Positions 1-6,287 of a stretch of 14,000 nt of DNA are shown here, piece after piece; position 1 is the first letter of the stretch, and each line of letters begins with the position of its first letter. The stretch covers positions 1-14,000 of the forward strand of contig JAUILO010000059.1 of NCBI GenBank assembly GCA_030432775.1. The letters are read 5' to 3'. The position numbers were made by a program, and so were the translations under genes. The stretch is from Alphaproteobacteria bacterium (lineage in GTDB: Bacteria; Pseudomonadota; Alphaproteobacteria; Micavibrionales; Micavibrionaceae). Under the pieces are notes generated by a model. That model did no database searches and was not told the DNA's origin. It saw only the letters and a list, made by a program, of their open reading frames with translations.

Positions 1-807
1 ATCCATTTCAGGCATAATTTGAACCTGTACTGTCCATTTCGGGAACTCGCCATTCTCAATTGCGCCAAATAGAGCTTCTTGATAACTTTCACGTGTCTCA
101 CCAACAACTTTAGCCGCCTCCTCATTCGTGTGGAATTTATGGCCTTGCTTGGTTTTGAAGTGGAATTTTACCCAGTAACGCTCGCCTGCATCATTCCAGA
201 AAGAATACGTATGTGAACCATAGCCGTTCATGTGCATTGGCGACACAGGAAGACCGCGATCAGACATCAATATTGTGACTTGATGTAAACTTTCCGGCGA
301 TAAAGACCAAAAATCCCACATTGCTTGCGCAGAACGTAAATTCGTTTTCGGGTGACGTTTTTGCGTATGAATAAAATCCGGGAATTTATAAGGATCGCGA
401 ATAAAGAACACGGGCGTATTATTACCAACCAGATCCCAGTTCCCTTCCTCGGTGTAGAACTTTAACGCAAAGCCGCGAACATCGCGCTCGGCATCAGCTG
501 CGCCCGCTTCACCGGCAACGGTTGAGAAACGAAGAAGCATCGGTGTTTCTGCCCCCGGCTGCAGAACTTTCGCCTTTGTATATTTAGAGATATCACCTGT
601 AATTTTCAAAGTGCCATGCGCGCCCCAGCCTTTAGCATGAACAACGCGCTCTGGAATACGTTCACGGTTTTGATGCGCAAGTTTTTCGATCAACTGGTAA
701 TCCTGCATAAGCACCGGACCATGCTCACCCGCTGTCAGCGAGTTTTGATTATCAGGAACAGGCGCGCCTGCTGTTGTTGTCATGACCGGACATTTTTTAT
801 CACTCAT
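1..807 (-). CDS. katA: Monofunctional heme catalase (clade of small-subunit/typical catalases), C-terminus beyond window
   Basis: Decomposes hydrogen peroxide to water and oxygen. The first 269 residues are present, starting MSDKKCPVMTT. Family motifs seen: IPERVVHAKGWGAHG (residues 51-65) with the distal catalytic His at 57, LLRFSTVAGE (91-100), RDVRGFALKFYTEEGNWDLVGNNTP (from 109) carrying the catalytic Asn, and FFIRDPYKFPDFIH. The heme-ligating Tyr of the family lies near residue 340-360 and so falls outside the window. The gene is cut by the left edge, not broken: the frame is open to base 1. A GAGGA ribosome site lies about 9 bases before the ATG. It follows the PerR-like gene after only 12 bases, so the two are probably co-transcribed and peroxide-inducible. 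No signal peptide is seen; cytoplasmic. The family call is very secure; the katA symbol is by convention. Confidence 0.96.
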   Translation of the reverse strand, partial: MSDKKCPVMTTTAGAPVPDNQNSLTAGEHGPVLMQDYQLIEKLAHQNRERIPERVVHAKGWGAHGTLKITGDISKYTKAKVLQPGAETPMLLRFSTVAGEAGAADAERDVRGFALKFYTEEGNWDLVGNNTPVFFIRDPYKFPDFIHTQKRHPKTNLRSAQAMWDFWSLSPESLHQVTILMSDRGLPVSPMHMNGYGSHTYSFWNDAGERYWVKFHFKTKQGHKFHTNEEAAKVVGETRESYQEALFGAIENGEFPKWTVQVQIMPEMD

Positions 808-819
808 ATCTCATTATCC

Positions 820-1266
820 TCATTTTTTTGTTTGGTTAGATTGGTTGACTGGGTTGGTTTGACAAGAAGGGCATAAGCCCCAGAAAATCACTTCGGCTTC
901 ATCAATTGCAAATCCGTGCGTATGTGAAGGGTCAAGGCAAGGCGCTTTACCCATTTCACAATGTATATCAGCCGTATGACCACATGAACGACACACGATA
1001 TGATGGTGGTTATCATCTTCGTTGGGTTCATATCGCGCCGAATGCCCCATGGGCTGTATCGAACGGATAATCCCCTTTTGCGTCAAGGCATGTAAATTAT
1101 CATACACAGCTTGCTTTGATAAAGAGCCGGCCTTTTGACGGGCCTGCTTTAAAATCATATCGGCATCAGAATGCGGGTGCTGCCTGACCGCCCATAGAAT
1201 GGCGAGTCTTGCCGCTGTTACACTCAGATTATGCTTCTGCAGTAATGTAATATTATCTTGATTCAT
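820..1266 (-). CDS. perR: Fur-family regulator, PerR-like peroxide sensor
   Basis: 148-residue DNA-binding repressor of the Fur superfamily, with an N-terminal winged helix (about residues 5-80) and a C-terminal metal-binding dimerisation domain. Visible metal residues are H30 in the HPHSDAD segment, HHH at 87-89, C92 and C95, D100, and a second pair C132/C135. C92-x2-C95 and C132-x2-C135 match the structural zinc site. By eye alignment with Bacillus PerR, H30, H87/H89 and D100 fall on regulatory ligands H37, H91/H93 and D104; Asp rather than Glu at the last position is a PerR hallmark. The gene sits directly upstream of a catalase with a 12-base gap, the usual arrangement for a peroxide-responsive repressor. 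Its likely operator overlaps its own -35. The ribosome site is poor, and the start may be nearly leaderless. It could instead be a Fur-family protein of other specificity. Confidence 0.85.
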   Translation of the reverse strand: MNQDNITLLQKHNLSVTAARLAILWAVRQHPHSDADMILKQARQKAGSLSKQAVYDNLHALTQKGIIRSIQPMGHSARYEPNEDDNHHHIVCRSCGHTADIHCEMGKAPCLDPSHTHGFAIDEAEVIFWGLCPSCQTNPVNQSNQTKK

Positions 1267-1274
1267 TGCATACT

Positions 1275-1303
1275 TTAATAGATAAAAATCTGGACTGAGT
1301 CAA
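1275..1303 (-). promoter_or_regulatory. Promoter of the perR-like/catalase operon
   Basis: On the minus strand TTGACT (1298-1303) is followed after exactly 17 bases by TATTAA (1275-1280). The predicted start of transcription is near 1268, only about 2 bases before the ATG at 1266, so the message would be nearly leaderless, in keeping with the weak ribosome site. The -35 overlaps the palindrome at 1302-1317. Confidence 0.5.
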
Positions 1304-1317
1304 GATTATTTAATCTT
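1302..1317. promoter_or_regulatory. Candidate PerR/Fur-family operator (perfect 7-2-7 inverted repeat)
   Basis: AAGATTA-TT-TAATCTT is a perfect 7-base inverted repeat with a 2-base spacer, 36 bases upstream of the perR-like start and overlapping the last two bases of its -35. Size, AT content and position suit autoregulation by a Fur-superfamily dimer. It does not match the Bacillus PerR box exactly, so the binder is inferred from position. Confidence 0.5.
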
Positions 1318-1362
1318 TTTTTTCAACATCTGATCAACATTAACGCACAGCATATCAAATAT

Positions 1363-1401
1363 AAAAAACCGGCGCGTGTTATACATACACATGCACCGGT
1401 T
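1363..1401 (-). terminator. Rho-independent terminator of the GlcG/HbpS-like gene
   Basis: Read on the minus strand, a GC-rich hairpin has arms at about 1387-1401 (AACCGGTGCATGTGT) and 1367-1379 (ACACGCGCCGGTT), with a loop near 1380-1386 and minor mismatches. It ends in a run of T (A on the plus strand, 1363-1368). It lies 78 bases past the stop of the exported GlcG-like gene and separates it from the perR-like operon. Confidence 0.75.
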
Positions 1402-1478
1402 CTTTATGATAACGAAACGAATTACGTTACGATTCGTATAATATTTGCAATTACATACCCGTAATGATTTGCCTGCAG

Positions 1479-2243
1479 TTACTTAGACGTAACGACTGCA
1501 CGGGTTTTAGGCAATGTTGCAACAACATCCTGCACACCCGTGCCGCACGCTGCATGGCCAAAACCACCCGCGCTTGCACCATCAGCAACATCAAAAATGA
1601 TCTGGTCATTTTTATCCGCAGACACACCCGCACTCACAAAATCAAGCGCCAAAGCGTGGCGTGTACGCCACGCAATATTATGATCCGCACATGATGTATC
1701 ACCGCTGACACCGATACCGCCTACCACGTGACCGCCATCATCATACAAAGCAAGACCGCCGCCGAATACGTTCACGCCGCCGATAAATTCACCAATAAGA
1801 GGATCTTTCTTTGTGCCAAAATTTTCAAGACTTCCATCTTCGTTATACGCGACATTAACATTAATCGGGTTGCTGTCCTGCAAGCCAAAAAGGCTGCCGC
1901 CAGGCTGCCCGGCAGAAAATAGATTTGCTGTTGAAAGAGCCAGACCATCAAGGCTGAAGGAATTGGCTGTGTTTGCTTTTTGCGCAGAAATCAAACGGCT
2001 ACCCGGCCACTGTGATCCGGCATGTTCGCCCGTATACACAACCGCACAAACACGGCCAGCACGATCAACAACAGTGCCCCACATATCAAGATTTAAACCG
2101 CCATTGCTTTGTGATCTGGCTTCTGTAAGCGCAGTCTTAAGAGCGTCATATTTAGGCAGGCTATCACAGCCCGTATCCGCCGCACGCACCCCAGAAGGCA
2201 AAAGCGCAATCATCACCATGCACATTGCTATAATCTTTTTCAT
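1479..2243 (-). CDS. Exported GlcG/HbpS-like protein (heme-binding/'haem-degrading' domain family, PF03928 type)
   Basis: 254 residues with a clear signal peptide (MKKII..., cleavage near GVRA/ADTG at about 21), so periplasmic or secreted. The body carries the GlcG/HbpS pattern: a VVDRAGRVCAVVYTGEH strand segment (about 58-74), an ISAQKANTANSFS helix, then GGVNVFGGGLALYDDGGHVVGGIGVSGDTSCADHN with the family's dG-xx-GgIGVSG signature. It is much longer than the roughly 135-residue minimal domain; the extra length lies in the LFSAGQPGG...IGEFIGG insertion and in the C-terminal tail. Four Cys remain in the mature protein (DTGCDS, RVCAV, TSCAD, AACGT) and could form disulfides. HbpS of Streptomyces binds heme and affects catalase expression, so the neighbouring catalase is suggestive. 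Its heme binding is inferred, not shown. A GGAG ribosome site precedes the ATG; its own terminator follows. Confidence 0.78.
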   Translation of the reverse strand: MKKIIAMCMVMIALLPSGVRAADTGCDSLPKYDALKTALTEARSQSNGGLNLDMWGTVVDRAGRVCAVVYTGEHAGSQWPGSRLISAQKANTANSFSLDGLALSTANLFSAGQPGGSLFGLQDSNPINVNVAYNEDGSLENFGTKKDPLIGEFIGGVNVFGGGLALYDDGGHVVGGIGVSGDTSCADHNIAWRTRHALALDFVSAGVSADKNDQIIFDVADGASAGGFGHAACGTGVQDVVATLPKTRAVVTSK

Positions 2244-2390
2244 CTTTCATATACTCCATAAAAACCAATTTAAATAAAAACAAGTCAAAATACCGACATT
2301 ACAAAACAAACTGACACTAACAAGTTTTTTCCCAGCCTTCAAAGTAAAGTACGGCGTTATACCATTAGAATCTCAACGAAACTCTAAAAA

Positions 2391-3788
2391 CTAAAGCGAG
2401 TTCAAAAATGCAATGAGCGCCTGACGTTCATCCGCGCTCATCGCTTTGAACATATCTCTGGATTTTGCAGCCTCGCCGCCATGCCACAGAACCGCTTCTT
2501 CCAGATTTCTGGCGCGACCATCATGCAAAAAGAAACTGTGTTTATTCACGGTTTTAACAAGCCCTACCCCCCATAAAGGCGGCGTGCGCCATTCACTGCC
2601 GCTGGCCTGATAATCTGGACGATTATCCGATAACTCCTCTCCCATATCGTGCAAAAGCAAATCGGTAAATGGCTGAATATCCTGATCGGACAGCGCGGCC
2701 ACTTCATGTTTTCCTGTTCGCAATTGCGGAGCATGGCAAGCAACACAGCTTGCCTTTTCAAACAGGCGTGCTCCAGCAATAACGTCCTGTACGTCCACAT
2801 CACGGCGCGCAGGCACAGCCAGTGTACTGACGTAAAAGGTCATTTTTTCAAGCTGTTTATCAGACATTTCCGGCGTACCGCCATCAATCGCCGCCAGACA
2901 TTCCTTTTGTGCCGGCGTACAATTTTGCTCAGGAAATAATGAAGTCGTAACACCGGCATCACCTTGCGCAGCCGCGGCATCTTGCTGGCGCAATGTTGCG
3001 ACATTAGCCTTCCAGCCAAAACGGCCAAGTGCCTGTTTGCCTTTCACAGCATCCCAAACCATATTCGGACGCCCTGAAATACCATCGCCATTTTCATCAT
3101 TGGCATCGGCCAGTGACAAGATGATCTCCTCGGGGATAGCTTCTAAAAGCCCCATACCGTGCACCGCAGGCGCAACGCGCGGGGAAAACAAAATATCATC
3201 ACCCAGCGGACCATAGCCCAAATCGACAAATTCATAAGATGGCTTTCGCAATCTATAAGTCATTCCATCATCATAGGTACCGGAAATTTCTTCATATGTA
3301 ATTCTGGTGTAACCTTCGGCCGGAACGCCGTTAATTGCATTATTACTGAGCTGTGTTCCATATATCTCATGTCCCTTAGGGCCGCCATCCTCGGCTATAC
3401 CGGGCACGCTTAACCGCATCAACATTGACTTCATATACAGTTCACCCGCAATAGGTGGACGTCCGCGACCATCCTTGAAATGACATGCCGAACAGGATGA
3501 GCGGTTAAATGTAGGCCCCAAGCCATCAAGTGAAGCGACAGAAGCTGGCGCTGTGACCCATTTTGTGTTGAAAATCTTGTTGCCAAATGTGAAATCCCGC
3601 AGGTCTTCGGTTGGTAAGTTCGCCGTAGGTTTGGCAAATGCATCACGCGATGAGTTAAACACACTCGTCTGCCCGCCTGATAGTGCACTATCAGAGACAG
3701 TAGAATCAAATGTGCCCTCGGCAAGCGCAACGGCACACCAGAAGGACACATAAGCAACAGCGATTAAACCAAACCGTTTTAAGTTCAT
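2391..3788 (-). CDS. Periplasmic di-heme oxidoreductase (DUF1111/COG3488 'thiol oxidoreductase' type)
   Basis: 465 residues. The signal peptide ends near residue 23 (VALAEG), which places it in the periplasm. Two c-type heme motifs are present: CSACH at 99-103 and CVACH at 348-352. Shared family features include NRSSCSACHFKDGRGRPP, the RKPSY segment, GLLEAIPEE, GRFGWKANVATLRQQ, FPEQNCT, TPPLWGVG and HDGRARNLEEAVLWHGGEA near the C-terminus. DANDENGDGISG (228-239) looks like an EF-hand-type Ca loop between the heme domains. The family resembles di-heme peroxidases; its physiological reaction is not settled. It is last in the barrel/imelysin/di-heme operon, 18 bases after the imelysin stop and with an AGGT ribosome site overlapping that gap. 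Co-occurrence with imelysin is known for this family. Likely iron-repressed through the Fur-like sites upstream of the operon. Confidence 0.88.
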   Translation of the reverse strand: MNLKRFGLIAVAYVSFWCAVALAEGTFDSTVSDSALSGGQTSVFNSSRDAFAKPTANLPTEDLRDFTFGNKIFNTKWVTAPASVASLDGLGPTFNRSSCSACHFKDGRGRPPIAGELYMKSMLMRLSVPGIAEDGGPKGHEIYGTQLSNNAINGVPAEGYTRITYEEISGTYDDGMTYRLRKPSYEFVDLGYGPLGDDILFSPRVAPAVHGMGLLEAIPEEIILSLADANDENGDGISGRPNMVWDAVKGKQALGRFGWKANVATLRQQDAAAAQGDAGVTTSLFPEQNCTPAQKECLAAIDGGTPEMSDKQLEKMTFYVSTLAVPARRDVDVQDVIAGARLFEKASCVACHAPQLRTGKHEVAALSDQDIQPFTDLLLHDMGEELSDNRPDYQASGSEWRTPPLWGVGLVKTVNKHSFFLHDGRARNLEEAVLWHGGEAAKSRDMFKAMSADERQALIAFLNSL

Positions 3789-3806
3789 TAATGACCTGTC
3801 GATCAG

Positions 3807-4970
3807 TTACTCGTTAATAGAAACCTCAACCCCAAGTGCAACGCCTGCTCTTTTAATCAAGTCAGCTTCAATTTGCAAAGAGCGAACAGCTTCTTCCATT
3901 TTATCGCGCGCCTTACTTCCTTCGGGCGTACTTAGAATTTCCCGATCTATCGGCTGTGGCAATTTGGCGATCAATTTTCTGGTTTTTAAAATCCGGTCTT
4001 CTAGATCTTCAGCCAAATCATGATCTTGCTTTTTCAGATATTCGTATAATCCGGTGTTAAAGAACACATTCATTATGCCCTGCGCATTATATATGAAGTC
4101 ATTATGTGTATTATCGGAAAAACATGAATGCTCATCTTCCTGATCGCCTGAATCCAGCGCTGTCGCCATACGTTCGGATGCTAGTTCAAAACCACTTAAC
4201 GTCGCAAGAGCCGTCAAAATTTTGGATAAAGCCTGTTCATCTTCAACAAATGTTTTTGCGTAATTATCTTTCCCGCCTACCCATTCATCGACCAAATATT
4301 TAAGGTCATCGACCAACAGATTGGTGACTACTTTTAAATACGTACGGCGACGAGCATTTTCCGGCGTATCTTCATAATCACTCACAGGACGCATACCTGC
4401 GGTTTCAAGGCTAAGATCCTGCCCCCAGAGTAAAAACTCAATTGCATGATATCCTGTTGCAACATCGGCTTCGTCATCAGCTTGATTTTTACTGGTCAAT
4501 GCATCCTTGGTAATTTCAATACCTGCATTATTCACAATACCCGCATCCGGATTTCCCTGCACATAATCAATATAAGCCTCATCCAGCGGCCATGCATTCA
4601 AACGACTTTCCGGCCCTTCATTCCCGTCCGCATCAGCAAAATCAATCGGCCCCTCATAAAAACGGAAAGCTTCGGTTTGACCATAGCTATTGCGGGAGAT
4701 CAGCCATGCTTTTTTTGCAGCAGTCAATGTCACTTCGGACGGAGCTGCCAAAAACGCATCAATCGCTGCCTGTAGCGCAACACCATCCTTATAGGCGTTA
4801 GTATAATCGCGGTGAACCATCACAGCATAGCTTTCAACGATATGATGAACCGTCTGTGAAGCTTTATCGCTATGGTCACCCTTATGTTCATCACCATGTG
4901 AGCGGGCCTTTGTTACAGTAAAGCTCAAAACACAAACACCCACTATCAGGGCCAAAAATGTCTTCTTCAT
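3807..4970 (-). CDS. Imelysin family protein (peptidase M75-like, iron-regulated IrpA/EfeO-related)
   Basis: 387 residues with an N-terminal signal peptide (MKKTFLALIVGVCVLSF...), so periplasmic or lipid-anchored-free envelope protein. The GxHxxE signature is present as G173-Y-H175-A-I-E178 in GYHAIEFLLWGQD. Other imelysin-typical blocks are TEAFRFYEGPID, LNAWPLDEAYIDY, SGFELASERM and EDEHSCFSDNTHNDF. Right after the signal peptide lies a His/Asp-rich stretch (SHGDEHKGDHSDK, 24-36, then VHH at 41-43) that could bind metal. The family includes cyanobacterial IrpA and the C-terminal domain of EfeO; binding of iron is the favoured role and protease activity is doubtful. It is the middle gene of the operon, 30 bases after the barrel gene. 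The ribosome site is weak (AAGAAAG), so coupling to the upstream gene is possible. Confidence 0.92.
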   Translation of the reverse strand: MKKTFLALIVGVCVLSFTVTKARSHGDEHKGDHSDKASQTVHHIVESYAVMVHRDYTNAYKDGVALQAAIDAFLAAPSEVTLTAAKKAWLISRNSYGQTEAFRFYEGPIDFADADGNEGPESRLNAWPLDEAYIDYVQGNPDAGIVNNAGIEITKDALTSKNQADDEADVATGYHAIEFLLWGQDLSLETAGMRPVSDYEDTPENARRRTYLKVVTNLLVDDLKYLVDEWVGGKDNYAKTFVEDEQALSKILTALATLSGFELASERMATALDSGDQEDEHSCFSDNTHNDFIYNAQGIMNVFFNTGLYEYLKKQDHDLAEDLEDRILKTRKLIAKLPQPIDREILSTPEGSKARDKMEEAVRSLQIEADLIKRAGVALGVEVSINE

Positions 4971-5000
4971 TTTTATAATCTTTCTTATCTTATTACCTGA

Positions 5001-6104
5001 TTAAAATTCAAAACTGTGACGGATCAAGCCACCAACAATATTGGTATCGATGCCGCTTTCCTCGCTGCTGCGCCAGCCCAGCTCGGCCGTTGTACCTTGA
5101 CCAAAATCATAACCAGTTGATAACTGCAAAAGGTAATCCTCAACATCGCTAGACGCTCTATCAATATCGCGTGAGGTATAGCCAACGGTTACATTCCACT
5201 GTTCGTCTATTGTTGTAATAACACTTGTGGTGAAATATTGATTGTCATCTGCTCCACCTTCAAAGTTTTCAATATCAACATATTCAGTCAGCACATCAAC
5301 ACCAACCCGATCTGTTATAGACATTGAATGCCCCAAACTCACAACAAATCCTGTTTCATTATCGCCGCCAATATCGGCGTCGCCTTCTTCCTGATTACGG
5401 TAACCCAATTTGTAATACAGATTTTCTATGCCCGCCAGAGCTTCACCCTCAAGCGCTACGACAAAAGATGAAAAATCTTCTGTGTTTGAAACACCGCCAT
5501 CAGCCTTGTCATTATTGCCACGCTTCGTACCCACAGATTCAGACAACAATGTCGTATCGGCAAAAAACGTGCTGAGGGTTAAGGTATGCGCGCCAATTTT
5601 TGCATCTTCATATTTATATGCGCCGCCAAAACCAATACGTTCGGTAATTTCATAATCTTCAGCAAAATCTTCACCCCAGATGCCACGGCCAAAATCCCAT
5701 GCAATACCAAACCCCGGATTAAACTTACCGACAAAGGCTGTCAAAGGGCCGTTCTCGTAATTCAATTTAACTTCTTCGATAAACGCGCCCTCAGCATCAA
5801 AATAGTTACTCTCATAACCGTCATGATCCAGAATTGGTTCGAACACCAAAACACCATCGACGAAGAAATAGTCATTAAATCGTAAAGTTGGTGCAACTTC
5901 TGTGCGCATGAACATATTATTATATCCATCTGTTGCGGCATCATCTGAATCTACTGTGTATTCATTTTGCAACTCCGTAACCACTTCACCTGTCAACACA
6001 GGGAACTCTGCTGCAAAAGCCTGACACCCCATACCCAAAGACAACACTGAACCAGTCAAAAGACACCTCAAAAGAGAAGCCCTTCCATTACAAAAAACCG
6101 CCAT
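5001..6104 (-). CDS. Outer-membrane beta-barrel (porin-like) protein, first gene of the imelysin operon
   Basis: 367 residues if begun at the ATG at 6102-6104. The frame extends to a TTG at 6194, but the ATG is preferred: it has AAAAGGG 9 bases upstream, it begins a clean signal peptide (MAVFCNGRASLLRC...GCQAFA, cleavage before AEFPV), and the longer form would swallow a Fur-like box and the -35. The mature protein is acidic and made of alternating strands typical of a barrel (MFMRTEVAPTLRF, YFFVDGVLVFEP, LTAFVGKFNPGFG, IGFGGAYKY, TAELGWRSS), and it ends HSFEF with the terminal Phe needed for BamA recognition. GFGIAWDFGRGIWGEDFAEDYEI is a conserved-looking block. I do not recognise a named porin family. 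Its place ahead of imelysin and the di-heme enzyme suggests an entry channel for iron or another metal species; this is inference. Confidence 0.82.
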   Translation of the reverse strand: MAVFCNGRASLLRCLLTGSVLSLGMGCQAFAAEFPVLTGEVVTELQNEYTVDSDDAATDGYNNMFMRTEVAPTLRFNDYFFVDGVLVFEPILDHDGYESNYFDAEGAFIEEVKLNYENGPLTAFVGKFNPGFGIAWDFGRGIWGEDFAEDYEITERIGFGGAYKYEDAKIGAHTLTLSTFFADTTLLSESVGTKRGNNDKADGGVSNTEDFSSFVVALEGEALAGIENLYYKLGYRNQEEGDADIGGDNETGFVVSLGHSMSITDRVGVDVLTEYVDIENFEGGADDNQYFTTSVITTIDEQWNVTVGYTSRDIDRASSDVEDYLLQLSTGYDFGQGTTAELGWRSSEESGIDTNIVGGLIRHSFEF

Positions 6105-6141
6105 AACAATAACCCTTTTATTACAAAACATTAAACGTGAA

Positions 6142-6156
6142 TGCAAATCATTCTCA
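6142..6156. promoter_or_regulatory. Fur-box-like site 1
   Basis: TGCAAAT-C-ATTCTCA matches a 7-1-7 Fur box (TGAGAAT-N-ATTCTCA) at 12 of 14 arm positions. It lies 38 bases upstream of the preferred start of the barrel gene, downstream of that gene's likely -10, where binding would block transcription. Confidence 0.6.
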
Positions 6157-6165
6157 CCTATGTTG

Positions 6166-6194
6166 GAGATATATGAGAGAGGTAATAGAGTCAA
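6166..6194 (-). promoter_or_regulatory. Probable promoter of the barrel/imelysin/di-heme operon
   Basis: Minus-strand TTGACT at 6189-6194 is a good -35. The -10 is ambiguous: TATCTC (6166-6171) has the ideal 17-base spacing, TATATC (6168-6173) is a better match but only 15 away. The promoter lies between the two Fur-like boxes. Confidence 0.45.
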
Positions 6195-6203
6195 TCACTT
6201 TTA

Positions 6204-6218
6204 TGAGAACGATTCTCA
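6204..6218. promoter_or_regulatory. Fur-box-like site 2
   Basis: TGAGAAC-G-ATTCTCA is a near-perfect 7-1-7 inverted repeat with one mismatched pair, and close to the Fur box core. It sits one base upstream of the plus-strand -35 of the LpxR-type gene and 10 bases upstream of the minus-strand -35, so it can control both directions. Confidence 0.7.
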
Positions 6219-6219
6219 C

Positions 6220-6250
6220 TTGATTATTGCAATAAAAACCTAAATATATT
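6220..6250 (+). promoter_or_regulatory. Promoter of the LpxR-type gene
   Basis: TTGATT (6220-6225) is followed after 17 bases by AATATA (6243-6248), or by TATATT at 6245-6250. It directly abuts Fur-like site 2. An AAAAAGGTAAAG ribosome site precedes the ATG at 6288. Confidence 0.5.
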
Positions 6251-6287
6251 GTGGCGCAACATAGACAGAAAAAGGTAAAGTACCCGA

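Noticed and set aside
1302..1317. Palindrome followed by a T run on the plus strand, resembling a rho-independent terminator
   Set aside because: The stem is almost only A/T and no plus-strand gene ends nearby. Its overlap with the perR-like -35 favours an operator.
1417..1466. Small inverted repeats (ACGAAT/ATTCGT and ATTAC/GTAAT) between the GlcG-like stop and its terminator
   Set aside because: Arms are only 5-6 bases and have no T run or promoter context; consistent with chance in this stretch.
1813..2277. 154-residue plus-strand open frame antisense to the GlcG-like gene
   Set aside because: It is a frame shadow: no ribosome site, no protein-like composition, and the opposite strand has a clear signal peptide and family motifs.
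2244..2390. Search for a terminator after the di-heme gene and a promoter for the GlcG-like gene
   Set aside because: Minus-strand TTGACT (2283-2288) has no acceptable -10 at 16-18 bases, and no stable hairpin with a T run was found, so neither is annotated.
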